From the NCBI GenBank assembly GCA_963699015.1, contig CAVOSX010000008.1:806001-870000 (forward strand): a DNA stretch of 64,000 bases. The letters run 5' to 3'. Both the position numbers and the translations under genes were made by a program. The stretch comes from PALSA-505 sp963699015 (GTDB lineage Bacteria; Actinomycetota; Actinomycetes; Streptosporangiales; Streptosporangiaceae). Of this stretch, positions 43,465-52,332 are shown in pieces (positions within the stretch are counted from its first letter, which is position 1; each line of letters starts with the position of its first letter). The notes under the pieces are model-generated. The model saw only the letters and a list, made by a program, of their open reading frames with translations, had not been told where the DNA came from and made no database searches.

Positions 43465-45004
43465 GGCGGGCATGTGCCTTGCGGTTGCGCCGGTACAGCC
43501 CGGTGAATTCGCCGAACAGCTCGTCATAGAGCCTGTTCGCCGCCGGGTCTGGCGGGTAGCTTCTGGCCACCTGGACCCGCTCCGGCACCTGATCGAATGT
43601 GAGCTCGCCCAGCGCAACCGCGGCCAGCAGGCCGGCGCCCCTCGCGTTCGCGTTCACCGGGTCCGCCACCTGCTCGATGGTCCGGCCGAGCACGTCAGCG
43701 AAGATCTGGCACCACACGTCCGAACGGGCCCCGCCGCCGATGAACCGGATCGGCTCAAGCCGGCGGCGGGTGAAGTGCTCCACCGCCCCCAGCAGCCAGC
43801 GCGTGTTCAGCGCCACCCCCTCGAAAACGGCTCGCACCAGGTCATCCCGGCTGGCCGACAGCGACAGGTTGTGAAATCCGCCGCGCACGAACCTGTCCTC
43901 CACGGGTGTGCGCTCGCCGTACAGCCAGGGCGTGAAGATCACCCCGTTGCTCCCCGGCGGAACCTGCCCGGCCATCCGGTCGAACTCCTGGTACGCCGAA
44001 GCCGGCGGGTCGCCGCCGAACAGCACCCGGTCGCGCAGGAACGTCAGGGCGGCCCCGGCCGTCTCCTGCTCGTTGGCGACGAAGTACCGCATCGGTATCG
44101 GCGAGGGCAGCGAGGCCATGTTGTGCCGCAGGTCGGTCTTCTTGAACGGCACGTGGCAGGTCAGCCAGGACGAGGTGCCGACGTAGAGGTGAGCCTGGTA
44201 GACCCGGGTCGCTCCGGACCCGATCGCGGCCGACTGGTCGTCCGGCGTTCCGACCACGACCGGGATGCCGGGCAGAACGCCGAGTTCGGCCGCCGGGCCT
44301 GGCAAGAGCGGGCCGAGGATGTCGGTGGCCGGCAGCAGTTCCGGCAGTCGCGACGGCTCGATACCGGCAAGCCGCAGCAGCGCCGGGTCGTAGCGGATCC
44401 GGTCCGGGCTGCGGTTGTCGGTCACCCAGTGCGGCGCGATCGAGTCGAATGATGCCGCGGGCCGCCCCGTCGGGCGGGCGTTCAGCCAGTCCTTCGGCTC
44501 AAGGAACAGGTGCGCCCGCCGGTAGGTCTCCGGCTCCTCGTGCTTGAGCCACAGGATGTGCGCGATGGGGTCCTTGCCGCTGTGCGCGGGGATGCCGGCC
44601 GTGGTACGCAGCCATCGCGCCAGCTTGCCTGCGCCGTATCCCTGCACTCTTACCGCGCCCCCGGTGATCCGCCGCACGTACGGCGCGCCGCGCGAGTCCA
44701 TCCAGATGATGGCGTCCCGGACGGGCTGGCCACGGTCATCGACGGCCACGGTCCCCGACCACTGGGCGGTACAGCCGACCGCGACCACCGAGTCTGCCGG
44801 GACGGCGGCACGGGCCATGAGGCGCGCAGACGCCCTGGTGATCAGGTCCCACCACTGCCGCGGGTCCTGCTCGGCGCCGCCGCCGGGAAGCAGGGTGACG
44901 GTGCACGCCTCCTGCTCCGCGGCCACCACCTCCCCGCCCGCCGACACCAGCGCGGCCTTCACCGCCGACGTGCCCAGGTCGACGGCGAGGATGTGCCGGC
45001 CCAC
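43439..45004 (-). CDS. FGGY-family carbohydrate kinase (xylulokinase-like)
   Basis: This 521-residue sugar kinase has the FGGY fold in two halves: phosphate-1 loop AVDLGTSAVKAAL near residue 6, AIIWMDSRG, catalytic VVGTPDDQSAAIGSG near 250 with Asp-Asp, YVGTSSWLTC, and the C-terminal FIGGGARSDVWCQIFADVLG. The family phosphorylates pentuloses and related polyols; the substrate is not predictable. GTG 45004 starts two bases after the stop of an upstream fragment, which supplies its ribosome binding site. Confidence 0.93.
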   Translation of the reverse strand: MGRHILAVDLGTSAVKAALVSAGGEVVAAEQEACTVTLLPGGGAEQDPRQWWDLITRASARLMARAAVPADSVVAVGCTAQWSGTVAVDDRGQPVRDAIIWMDSRGAPYVRRITGGAVRVQGYGAGKLARWLRTTAGIPAHSGKDPIAHILWLKHEEPETYRRAHLFLEPKDWLNARPTGRPAASFDSIAPHWVTDNRSPDRIRYDPALLRLAGIEPSRLPELLPATDILGPLLPGPAAELGVLPGIPVVVGTPDDQSAAIGSGATRVYQAHLYVGTSSWLTCHVPFKKTDLRHNMASLPSPIPMRYFVANEQETAGAALTFLRDRVLFGGDPPASAYQEFDRMAGQVPPGSNGVIFTPWLYGERTPVEDRFVRGGFHNLSLSASRDDLVRAVFEGVALNTRWLLGAVEHFTRRRLEPIRFIGGGARSDVWCQIFADVLGRTIEQVADPVNANARGAGLLAAVALGELTFDQVPERVQVARSYPPDPAANRLYDELFGEFTGLYRRNRKAHARLNRDRTHG

Positions 45005-45006
45005 GC

Positions 45007-45130
45007 CTACACCTCGAACAGCATGTCGAGATAGCCGCTGAGCAGCTGGTGGACGACGTCGCAGTCCAGCGTGGCGGCCAGGCCGTAGACCGGTGCCATC
45101 CCGGTGCTGACCCCGGGGTTGGCCCGGACC
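45007..45130 (-). pseudogene. 3' remnant of a gene formerly upstream of the kinase
   Basis: A minus-strand frame ends at TAG 45007-45009, two bases before the kinase start. Its last 40 residues look coding (GVSTGMAPVYGLAATLDCDV, then LLSGYLDMLFEV). Further upstream the same DNA is read on the other strand as a GNAT gene, so no full gene is left. It is probably the end of an operon partner cut off by a rearrangement near 45130. I do not recognise its family. Confidence 0.4.
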
Positions 45131-45585
45131 GGTTCCTTGAGCGGCAATGGGGATCGCCCGTGCAGGTGGCGCACGGCACCGTCTTCCGGCCGGCCGAGCT
45201 CCCCGGGCTGATCGCGCAGACCCCGGGCGAGCCGATCGCCGGGCTGCTCACCTACGAGGTCCGCGGCCCTGTGCTCGAGATCGTCACGCTGAACGCCGTG
45301 CCGCGCCGGGCCGGCATCGGCACGGCGCTGGTCGAGGAGGCGATCGCCGAGGCGGTCCGGCGCGGCTGCCGCGAGGTCAGGCTCACCACCACGAACGACA
45401 ACGTCAACGCGCTCAGGTTCTACCAGCGCCGCGGCTTCCGGCTGGTCGAACTGCGGCCCGGCGCGGTCGCCAGGGCCCGCAGTGCCAAGCCGGAGATCCC
45501 CGGCACCGGGGAGCACGGCATCCCGCTGCGGGACGAGCTTGACCTGATCCGTTCCGTCCCCTTATGTGCCAGGATGTCCGGGTGA
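45049..45585 (+). CDS. GNAT family N-acetyltransferase (N-terminus uncertain)
   Basis: A GNAT domain runs from about FLERQWGSPVQVAHG (45130) to the end: LLTYEVRGPVLEIVTLNAVP, the acetyl-CoA loop RRAGIGTALVEEAI, and NVNALRFYQRRGFR. The first 25-30 residues of the printed frame (start ATG 45049) are unlike the family and overlap a minus-strand gene remnant. The true start may be lost; GTG 45160 would give a shorter protein. The acceptor is unknown. Confidence 0.75.
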   Translation: MDDVAVQRGGQAVDRCHPGADPGVGPDRFLERQWGSPVQVAHGTVFRPAELPGLIAQTPGEPIAGLLTYEVRGPVLEIVTLNAVPRRAGIGTALVEEAIAEAVRRGCREVRLTTTNDNVNALRFYQRRGFRLVELRPGAVARARSAKPEIPGTGEHGIPLRDELDLIRSVPLCARMSG

Positions 45586-45682
45586 GATCTCCGGGGACGG
45601 GGGTGCGGGCTCCGGTCCTCGCGGGCCGCTTACCTCCGGTTGTCTTCCGATTGTGCGCTGTCGTAAGCGCGGGGTGATGCGC

Positions 45683-45688
45683 TATACA
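45683..45688 (+). promoter_or_regulatory. -10 box (TATACA) of the AAA+ gene
   Basis: TATACA ends nine bases before GTG 45697 and 24 bases before ATG 45712. It could serve a leaderless transcript from 45697 or a short leader with AGGGAG ahead of 45712. Confidence 0.4.
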
Positions 45689-45711
45689 GGGAACCAGTGC
45701 TAGGGAGCGAT

Positions 45712-48096
45712 ATGCCGTCAACAGATACGTCAGGGCGAGAACGGCAGGCAGTGCCGGACTGGCTCGCCCGTGCCCGCGGGGCGCTGGCCCGCGCGCCGCT
45801 GTGGCTGCGGATCGTCGCCGTCCTCGCCCTTCTCGTCTGCATCCCGCCGGCGCTGCCGGTCCTGCTCCTTGCCGGCCTGGCCTACGCCCCCGTAGCGGTG
45901 ATAACCGAACGGCGCAGCGGGCTGGCCTCGGCCTGCGTGGCGCTGTGGGGCTGGCTGGTCGTCACCCTCGCGGCGGGCGGGGAGAGCGCCGGGCTGATGC
46001 TGCTGTTCGTGCTGGCGCTGCTGGCCGCCGCCGCGGCGCACCAGGGCATCCTGGCGCGCTGCTACGTGCCCTGCCGCACCACCGCCTGGGCGCTGCTGTG
46101 GTCCATGCCCGTGGGCGGCCTCGCGCTCCGGCTCTGGCCGGCCCAGCCGTACATCGGCGTGGCCGTGGCCGTGCTGCTGGCCTGCCTGGTGCTCTGCTGG
46201 CGGCTTGCCAAGGCATGGCAGGAGGTGCGCGGCTACGGGCAGGGACAGGTACGCGCCCAGGCCCTGGCCGCGCCGCACGGCCAGGGCGTGCGGTCCGGGC
46301 GTGCCATGACCGACAGCACCGACTCGCGCTACCAGGCTCCGGTGCCGGCCCGCGGCGGGCGCCCGGCCGAGCGGGATGAACCGGACATCTCGGTGGGCGA
46401 GGCCATGGCCGAGCTGGACAGCATGATCGGGCTGGCCGCGGTCAAGGAGCAGGTCCGCTCCATCGCGGCCTCGATCGAGGCGGCCCGGCGGCGCGCGCTG
46501 GCCGGGTACCAGACCGAGAAGCCGATGCGCCACTTTGTCTTCCTCGGCCCGCCGGGCACCGGCAAGACCGCGGTCGCCCGGGTCCTGGCCAAGATCTTCT
46601 ACGCCTTCGGGCTGCTCGAGACGCCCGAGGTGGTCGAGGCGCACCGGGCCGACCTCATCGGTGAGTACCTGGGCGCGACCGCGATCAAGACCAACGAGCT
46701 TGTCGATTCCGCGCTCGGCGGCGTGCTGTTCATCGACGAGGCCTACGGCCTGGTGAACGAGGGAGACGGGCAGAGCGACAGGTTCGGCCAGGAGGCGGTC
46801 CAGGCGCTGCTGAAGCGCGCCGAGGACGACCGGGAGAACCTGGTCATCATCCTGGCGGGCTACGACAAGCAGATGGAGGACTTCCTGGCCACTAACCCGG
46901 GCCTGGCCTCCAGGTTCGCCACCCGGGTGATGTTCCCCGGCTACTCGCCCGCCGAGCTGTTCTCGCTGGCCGAGTCAACCATGGACCAGCGCGGAGACCG
47001 GCTCGACCCGGACGCTCGGCCGGCCCTGTGGCGGATGTTCGAGGAAGTGGGGCGCCGCCGGATCGCCGACGAGCTGGGGAACGGGCGGTTCGTCCGCAGC
47101 CTGGTCGAGAAGGCCGGGCAGGCGCGGGACGTGCGGGTGATGAGCGGTGCCGCCGAGCCCAACGCCGACGACCTGGTCACGATCACGTCGCCGGACCTGC
47201 AGCGGGGCTATGCGGACCTGACCGCGCGGCTGCGCGGCTACGGAGAGACGCCGACAGTGGAGAGCGCGCTCGCGGAGCTGGACGAGCTGATCGGCCTGGA
47301 GCCGGTCAAGCGGCAGGTGCGCGAGATCGCCGCGCAGCTGCGGGTGGCGCGGCTGCGTGACCAGCAGGGCCTGGCCAGCCAGCCGCCGGTCCGGCACTTC
47401 GTCTTCACCGGGCCGCCGGGTACAGGCAAGACCACCGTCGCGCGGATCCTGGGCCGGATCTTCGCTGCTCTCGGCCTGCTCGCGCGGCCTGCGGTGATCG
47501 AGGCGCACCGGGCCGACCTGGTCGGGGAGCACCTGGGCGCGACCGCGATCAAGACGAACAAGCTCGTCGATTCCGCGCTCGGCGGGGTGCTTTTCATCGA
47601 CGAGGCGTACTCCCTGTACAGCCAGGGCTACTCCGGCGGTGACGCGTTCGGCGCCGAGGCGACGGCCACGCTGCTCAAGCGGGCCGAGGATGACCGGGAC
47701 CGGCTGGTCGTCGTGCTGGCCGGCTACACCGACGACATGGACCGGTTCCTGCACACCAACCCGGGCCTGGCCTCACGGTTCAACGTGCGGGTGGGGTTCC
47801 CCAGCTACTCCCCGGCCGACCTGTCCCGGATCGCGAAGATGATCGCGCAGCAAGCCGGGGACTCATTCGACGCCGAGGCGCTGCCGGTGCTGGACCGGGT
47901 CTTCAGCCACGCCTGTGCCGAGGGGCTGATCGACGAGCTCGGCAACGGCAGGTTCGCCCGGTCCCTGTTCGAACGCGCCTGCGCCTGCCGGGATCTGCGG
48001 GTCGCCCACCTGGGCGAGACGGCGACGGCGTCCATGCTGACCACGATCACCGCCGCCGACCTGCGGTCCGCGTACGACGAGCTGGCCAGCGTCTGA
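45712..48096 (+). CDS. Membrane-anchored protein with two CbxX/CfxQ-type AAA+ domains
   Basis: The 794-residue protein begins with four or five membrane segments (about 25-165, e.g. IVAVLALLVCIPPALPVLLL and LMLLFVLALLAAAAAHQG). Two AAA+ domains of the CbxX/CfxQ/SpoVK type follow: Walker A GPPGTGKTAVARVL near 277 and GPPGTGKTTVARIL near 565, Walker B VLFIDEAYGL and VLFIDEAYSL, and sensor-type ELGNGRF segments. Relatives act as Rubisco activases, in spore formation and in type VII secretion (EccA). No such partner is adjacent, so its substrate is unknown. Confidence 0.9.
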   Translation: MPSTDTSGRERQAVPDWLARARGALARAPLWLRIVAVLALLVCIPPALPVLLLAGLAYAPVAVITERRSGLASACVALWGWLVVTLAAGGESAGLMLLFVLALLAAAAAHQGILARCYVPCRTTAWALLWSMPVGGLALRLWPAQPYIGVAVAVLLACLVLCWRLAKAWQEVRGYGQGQVRAQALAAPHGQGVRSGRAMTDSTDSRYQAPVPARGGRPAERDEPDISVGEAMAELDSMIGLAAVKEQVRSIAASIEAARRRALAGYQTEKPMRHFVFLGPPGTGKTAVARVLAKIFYAFGLLETPEVVEAHRADLIGEYLGATAIKTNELVDSALGGVLFIDEAYGLVNEGDGQSDRFGQEAVQALLKRAEDDRENLVIILAGYDKQMEDFLATNPGLASRFATRVMFPGYSPAELFSLAESTMDQRGDRLDPDARPALWRMFEEVGRRRIADELGNGRFVRSLVEKAGQARDVRVMSGAAEPNADDLVTITSPDLQRGYADLTARLRGYGETPTVESALAELDELIGLEPVKRQVREIAAQLRVARLRDQQGLASQPPVRHFVFTGPPGTGKTTVARILGRIFAALGLLARPAVIEAHRADLVGEHLGATAIKTNKLVDSALGGVLFIDEAYSLYSQGYSGGDAFGAEATATLLKRAEDDRDRLVVVLAGYTDDMDRFLHTNPGLASRFNVRVGFPSYSPADLSRIAKMIAQQAGDSFDAEALPVLDRVFSHACAEGLIDELGNGRFARSLFERACACRDLRVAHLGETATASMLTTITAADLRSAYDELASV

Positions 48097-48141
48097 CCGC
48101 GCCTGCCTCGTCGCCGCCGCGCGCCGGTACTGGCCGCGCTG

Positions 48142-49776
48142 TCAGGGCTCGATGGGGGGCAGGGCGCTCAGCGCGGCGGCGATATCGGCCGCCCTCGGGC
48201 CCGCCGTGCGGATGGTATCCATCAGCGCGTGCAGCACCGCGTGCCGGTCCTCGCCGAGATCGAGCAGGCGCTGCGCCGCCTCCCACAGCTCGGGCGGCTC
48301 GCCGCGCCACAGTTGGTCAGCCAGCTCGAGGTGGCGCTCGATGTGCGGCTGGCCGTCATGCCTGGCGGGCCCGTCGTGGTCGGCGGCCAGCAGGATCCGG
48401 CGGTCGGCCCGGTCGGCGGGGTTGAGCGTGGCCAGGTCCACGCCGCCGTACCAGCCGCTGAGCAACGGGAAGGCGAACGCCCGGCGCGGCAGCGCCTCCA
48501 GGTCGGAGTCCGGGAGCAGCCGGGATAGCAGCGCGGCATCCAGGCCGAACGAGGTCGGATCACGGTAGGCGGCGGCGAATTTCTCCGTCGAGTCGAACAC
48601 CGCGTCCAGCGTCTCGGCGATCTGCCGCTGGCCCATGCCGGTGCGCCGGCAGGCCCACCGGGTCCAGGCGGCGAGCACATGCGGGATGGCCTCCTGCTCC
48701 GCGGCCGACAGCATGACCTTGCGCGGCAGCCAGTCGAGCAGGAACGTGTCCGCCTTCACCGGGCTCATCCGCAGCGGGCGGCCGAAATCCCGGTCGCAGC
48801 CGTAGCCGACGATGTGATCGGCGCAGTGGCTGGCCGACCTGCGGTCGGACAGGTCCTCGGCCTCGTCCGAGGCCAGGAACTCGGCGACCAGCATGGCCCT
48901 GCGGTCTGCGCTCCAGGGCCTGCGGGCGGCGCGCTGCGCGGTGCCCGCGGGCGCGCTCGTCTTGACCGGATCCCCGCCCCGCGGCGGCAGGGTGCGGATC
49001 CGCGTCCTGATGAACGCGTGGTAGCCGGGGAAGGACTCGCTGACCGGAGGGTCGGCGCTGTCGTCGGTGGACTTGAGCGCGCGGGCCAGCGTCCGCCTGG
49101 CCTGCGGCGGGTCCAGCGGGCCGAACGATCCCCCGGTCTGCGAGCTCCCGCTGTGCAGCTGACGGCAGTGATCGAGCAGCTTGCCCACCTGCGTGGTCAC
49201 CCAGCCGTCACGGAGCAGGCCGCCGGAGTTGTAGTCCACGACCGCGACGAGCGCGTGCGGCTCCTCGCCGGCGTAGCTGAACACGCACACGACCTCGTCC
49301 CGGTCGCCGTACGCGTCCGAGTTCAGGTAGCACTCGCCTGAGGTCACGGCGCCGAGGTGATCTGCCCACCGGGGACGGGCGACGCCCCGCTCGATCAGGT
49401 CGAGCGCCGCCCGCTCGGCCCTGGCCGCCTGGGCCGGCGTGCCGAGGCAGGCGATGCCGGACAGCAGGGCCAGCGCGGCCGGCGTGGCCTGCTGAGCCGA
49501 GTAGTCGATCAGGCCATCGCCGACGAGTTCCTCTATCCCGGCGAGCCCGCGCAGGGCCGCCACCCGCCGCGGCCGGGGCCCCCACCAGGTGCCGAGCATC
49601 TCGCTGACCAGCAGCTCGGCATCGAGGGGGCTGCGTACAGCCAGCAGCTCGCGGGCCGCGCGCAGCATCTCGGCAAACAACGCCGCCGGTGCTGACTCAG
49701 AGGTTCCGGGCCGCGCTGCGTGACCCGGCCCGCCGGGGGGCTGACTGCGTCGTCGGCTCTGCGGGTTCACGGGCAC
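48142..49776 (-). CDS. Conserved-looking protein of unknown function (544 residues)
   Basis: I recognise no domain. The first 30 residues are basic and disordered; residues 30-130 are helical (LFAEMLRAARELLAVRSPLD). The middle has a conserved-looking SGECYLNSDAYGDRDEVVCV, then EEPHALVAVVDYNSGGLLRD. After a basic linker (about 255-300) a helical region holds DFGRPLRMSPVKADTFLLDW and a His-rich end (ERHLELADQLWRG, then GEDRHAVLHALMDTI). No signal peptide or membrane segment. Codon use is typical. It converges with the AAA+ gene and is divergent from the PP2C phosphatase gene. Confidence 0.75.
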   Translation of the reverse strand: MPVNPQSRRRSQPPGGPGHAARPGTSESAPAALFAEMLRAARELLAVRSPLDAELLVSEMLGTWWGPRPRRVAALRGLAGIEELVGDGLIDYSAQQATPAALALLSGIACLGTPAQAARAERAALDLIERGVARPRWADHLGAVTSGECYLNSDAYGDRDEVVCVFSYAGEEPHALVAVVDYNSGGLLRDGWVTTQVGKLLDHCRQLHSGSSQTGGSFGPLDPPQARRTLARALKSTDDSADPPVSESFPGYHAFIRTRIRTLPPRGGDPVKTSAPAGTAQRAARRPWSADRRAMLVAEFLASDEAEDLSDRRSASHCADHIVGYGCDRDFGRPLRMSPVKADTFLLDWLPRKVMLSAAEQEAIPHVLAAWTRWACRRTGMGQRQIAETLDAVFDSTEKFAAAYRDPTSFGLDAALLSRLLPDSDLEALPRRAFAFPLLSGWYGGVDLATLNPADRADRRILLAADHDGPARHDGQPHIERHLELADQLWRGEPPELWEAAQRLLDLGEDRHAVLHALMDTIRTAGPRAADIAAALSALPPIEP

Positions 49777-49940
49777 AGCCTTTCAGATCGGCACGCCCCG
49801 ATGCTACGCGCAACCACGATGTCACCGGAGGATTCTCGGGTGTTCACGTGCCGGCGCGGCGCGGCGGGCCGGCGCCGGGTCGGCCGAATGATTACCGGCG
49901 CAAGCTTCTGGCCGCTAGCCTGCTTGTGTTGGCGAGTGCG

Positions 49941-49996
49941 GGGAAGGAGCCGCCCCTATGGCAGGCGCCCTGATGCGACACGGTGGCCACGGATGA
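49941..49996 (+). CDS. 12-residue leader ORF coupled to the PP2C phosphatase gene
   Basis: GGAAGGAG at about 49941-49948 is a strong ribosome binding site placed before ATG 49958. The frame encodes only MAGALMRHGGHG and its TGA (49994-49996) overlaps the phosphatase ATG (49993) as ATGA. The phosphatase start has no Shine-Dalgarno sequence of its own, so it is probably reached by ribosomes that finish this short frame. The feature includes the binding site; the frame itself is 49958-49996. Confidence 0.55.
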
Positions 49997-52092
49997 GCAC
50001 TGATACATCCGTGCCCAAGCCGCGCGCGCCCGCGCTGGGACCGTCAGACTCCGCCCTGCTGGACACGCTGTTTCGCGAGGCTCCGATCGGTTTCGCGTTC
50101 TTCGGCACCGACCTGCGGTTCCGCCGCGTCAACCGCACGCTGGCCCTGCTGCACGGAATCCGCGACGAAGATCACCTGGGGCGCAGGCCATCGGAGGTCT
50201 GGCCGGCCGCGCTCGCGGCCAGGGCGGAAGGGGCGCTGCGCCGGGTGCTGGATGATGACCAGCCCGTCCTCGAAGCGGACCAGCCGGTCATCGCGGCCGC
50301 CGCGGCTGCTGAGGTCCCCGCCGAGGAGCCCGCGGCAGACCGCGAGCGGCACTGGGCCTTTTCCTGGTTCCCCTGCCACGACAGCGAGACGAACATGACC
50401 GGCGTCGTGCTGATCGCGGACGACATCACCGACCGGCATCATTCGGCGGAGGCCGTCCGGCGCAGCGAGGCCAGGTACCGCTCGCTGGTCCGGGCCGGCG
50501 CGCAGGTGGTCTGGGTCACCACGCCCGCCGGAGAGGTCGCCGAGGACTCACCCGAATGGCGCTGGATCACCGGCCAGTCGCTCGATGAGTACCTCGGGAA
50601 CGGCTGGCTGGATGCCATTCACCCCGAGGACCGGGAGCGGGTGGAGCACGCCTGGCGGGAGTGCGTCCGCGCCGGGCGGGTCTTCGACAACCGGTACCGG
50701 GTCCGGACGAAGGCCGGGGCATACCGGCACTACGACGTGCGCGCGGTCCCGATCGAGCGGGCCGGGGCCATCGTCGAGTGGGTGGGCGCGAGCACCGATG
50801 TCACCGCCCAGCGCGAGGCGGAGGAGATGCGCGGCAGGCTGACCGAGCAGCTGTCCGCTGCGGCCCTGCGTACCGCCAGGCTGCAGCAGGCCACGTCGAT
50901 GCTCGCCGAGGCGCTCACGGTGGAGCAGGTCGTCGAGGTGATCACGGAGGTGGGGCGGTCCGCGGTCGGCGCCGAGCGGTCCGCGGTGGCGCTGCTTGAC
51001 CCCGACGGGCTGCGGCTGCGCACCGTCAACCCGGGCGGGCTGCCCGGCGAGCTCCCGCTGGACGTGCCCAGCGTGATCAGCGCCGCCATCGCGAGCCGGC
51101 GCCCGGTGCTGGTCGAGGATCCGGACGCGCTGCGCAGGCAGTTCGAATCCGATGCGAACGTCAACCTCTACCTCAGGCACAGCGACGAGCAGGCCTGGGT
51201 AGGGCTGCCGCTGCTGGCCGCGGGCGCGCCGCTGGGCGCCATCAGGTTCTCGTTCACCAGGCCGCGCCGGATCACCGAGGAGGAACGGGTGTTCCTCGAG
51301 GCCCTGGCCGGCCAGTGCGCGCTCGCGGTGGAGCGGGCCTCGATGTTCGAGCGCGAGCACACCACGGCGGAGACGCTGCAGCGCAGCCTGCTGCCGGACC
51401 GGCTGCCGACCGTTCCCGGGGTGATCCTGGAGGCCAGGTACCTGCCGGTGACCAGGAACATGGAGATCGGCGGCGACTGGTATGACGCCTTCAAGCTCCC
51501 GGACGGGCGGCTGGCCATCGCCGCCGGCGACGTCATGGGCAAGGGCCTGACCGCCGCCGCCGGGATGGGCCGGGTGCGTAACGCGCTGCGGGCGCTGGCG
51601 CTGACCGATCCGCGGCCGGCCGCGGTACTGGCCGGCCTGGACCGGCTGTTCCAGGCCACCGAGCTCGACGAGCAGGTGACCACGGTCGCCTACCTGGTCA
51701 TCGACCCGGCGACCGGAGAAGGACTGGCCGGGAACGCCGGCCATCTGCCGCCGCTTCGGCTGAGCCCGGCCGGGCCGCCGAGGCTGGACGCGATCGAGGC
51801 GGGCACCCCGCTCGGCTGGGCCAGTCCCCGCCAGCAGCATTCTTTCCGGCTCCCGCCCGGCAACACTGTGGTGTTCTACTCCGATGGACTAGTTGAGAAC
51901 CGCACCCGCGGCCTCGATACCGGCCTGGACGAGCTGCTCGCCGTCGCAGGCCAGGCACCACCGGAGGTGATCGGGCACCCCGACCGCCTGCTGGAGTACC
52001 TGGTTGACCGGATGCTGGCCGGATATGAACAAGATGACGATGTCACCGTGCTTGTGCTGCACGTGCCCGGGCAAGACAAGGGAGCGAAGTAA
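49993..52092 (+). CDS. PAS-PAS-GAF-SpoIIE (PP2C) phosphatase
   Basis: The 699-residue cytoplasmic sensor phosphatase has two PAS domains (about 25-150 with EAPIGFAFFGTDLRFRRVN, and about 160-285 with GNGWLDAIHPEDRERV), a GAF domain (about 310-445) and a C-terminal SpoIIE/PP2C domain (about 470-692, with GGDWYDAFKLPDG, AAGDVMGKGL, AGHLPPLR and FYSDGLVENR) with the metal-binding Asp residues. Such proteins usually dephosphorylate anti-sigma-factor antagonists in partner-switching control; no partner genes are adjacent, so its target is elsewhere. Translation is probably coupled to a 12-residue ORF. Confidence 0.94.
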   Translation: MSTDTSVPKPRAPALGPSDSALLDTLFREAPIGFAFFGTDLRFRRVNRTLALLHGIRDEDHLGRRPSEVWPAALAARAEGALRRVLDDDQPVLEADQPVIAAAAAAEVPAEEPAADRERHWAFSWFPCHDSETNMTGVVLIADDITDRHHSAEAVRRSEARYRSLVRAGAQVVWVTTPAGEVAEDSPEWRWITGQSLDEYLGNGWLDAIHPEDRERVEHAWRECVRAGRVFDNRYRVRTKAGAYRHYDVRAVPIERAGAIVEWVGASTDVTAQREAEEMRGRLTEQLSAAALRTARLQQATSMLAEALTVEQVVEVITEVGRSAVGAERSAVALLDPDGLRLRTVNPGGLPGELPLDVPSVISAAIASRRPVLVEDPDALRRQFESDANVNLYLRHSDEQAWVGLPLLAAGAPLGAIRFSFTRPRRITEEERVFLEALAGQCALAVERASMFEREHTTAETLQRSLLPDRLPTVPGVILEARYLPVTRNMEIGGDWYDAFKLPDGRLAIAAGDVMGKGLTAAAGMGRVRNALRALALTDPRPAAVLAGLDRLFQATELDEQVTTVAYLVIDPATGEGLAGNAGHLPPLRLSPAGPPRLDAIEAGTPLGWASPRQQHSFRLPPGNTVVFYSDGLVENRTRGLDTGLDELLAVAGQAPPEVIGHPDRLLEYLVDRMLAGYEQDDDVTVLVLHVPGQDKGAK

Positions 52093-52332
52093 TGAGGGGT
52101 CTGGCTGGTCAAGTCACTCCCGAAGTCCGCCTAAGGTGGTGGTCAGGAGGCGGACGGCAAGCATAGGTGTCGGCCCGTGGCGCTGATTCGCCTTCTGGTA
52201 CGACCCCCACAGCCGGGGCCTCGCAGTAGGGTCCAGATTCTCGTTGTACGTGCGCAGGAGAATATCCGTGTCGCCTGCTAATTCGGCCAGCCGGGGACGG
52301 CCGGCCGCCATCCGGCGAAGGAAGGGGTGGCG
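52093..52332 (+). promoter_or_regulatory. hrdB upstream region
   Basis: TAGGGT at 52227-52232 is a plausible -10 box, giving a leader of about 95 bases. GAAGGAAGG sits just before ATG 52333. No riboswitch or small gene is convincing in this stretch. Confidence 0.4.

Noticed and set aside
52114..52311. A 65-codon minus-strand frame upstream of hrdB (starts MAAGRPRLAELAGDTD)
   Set aside because: It has lower third-position GC than real genes here, includes TTA codons that are rare in such genomes, and covers the hrdB promoter. I recognise no family.
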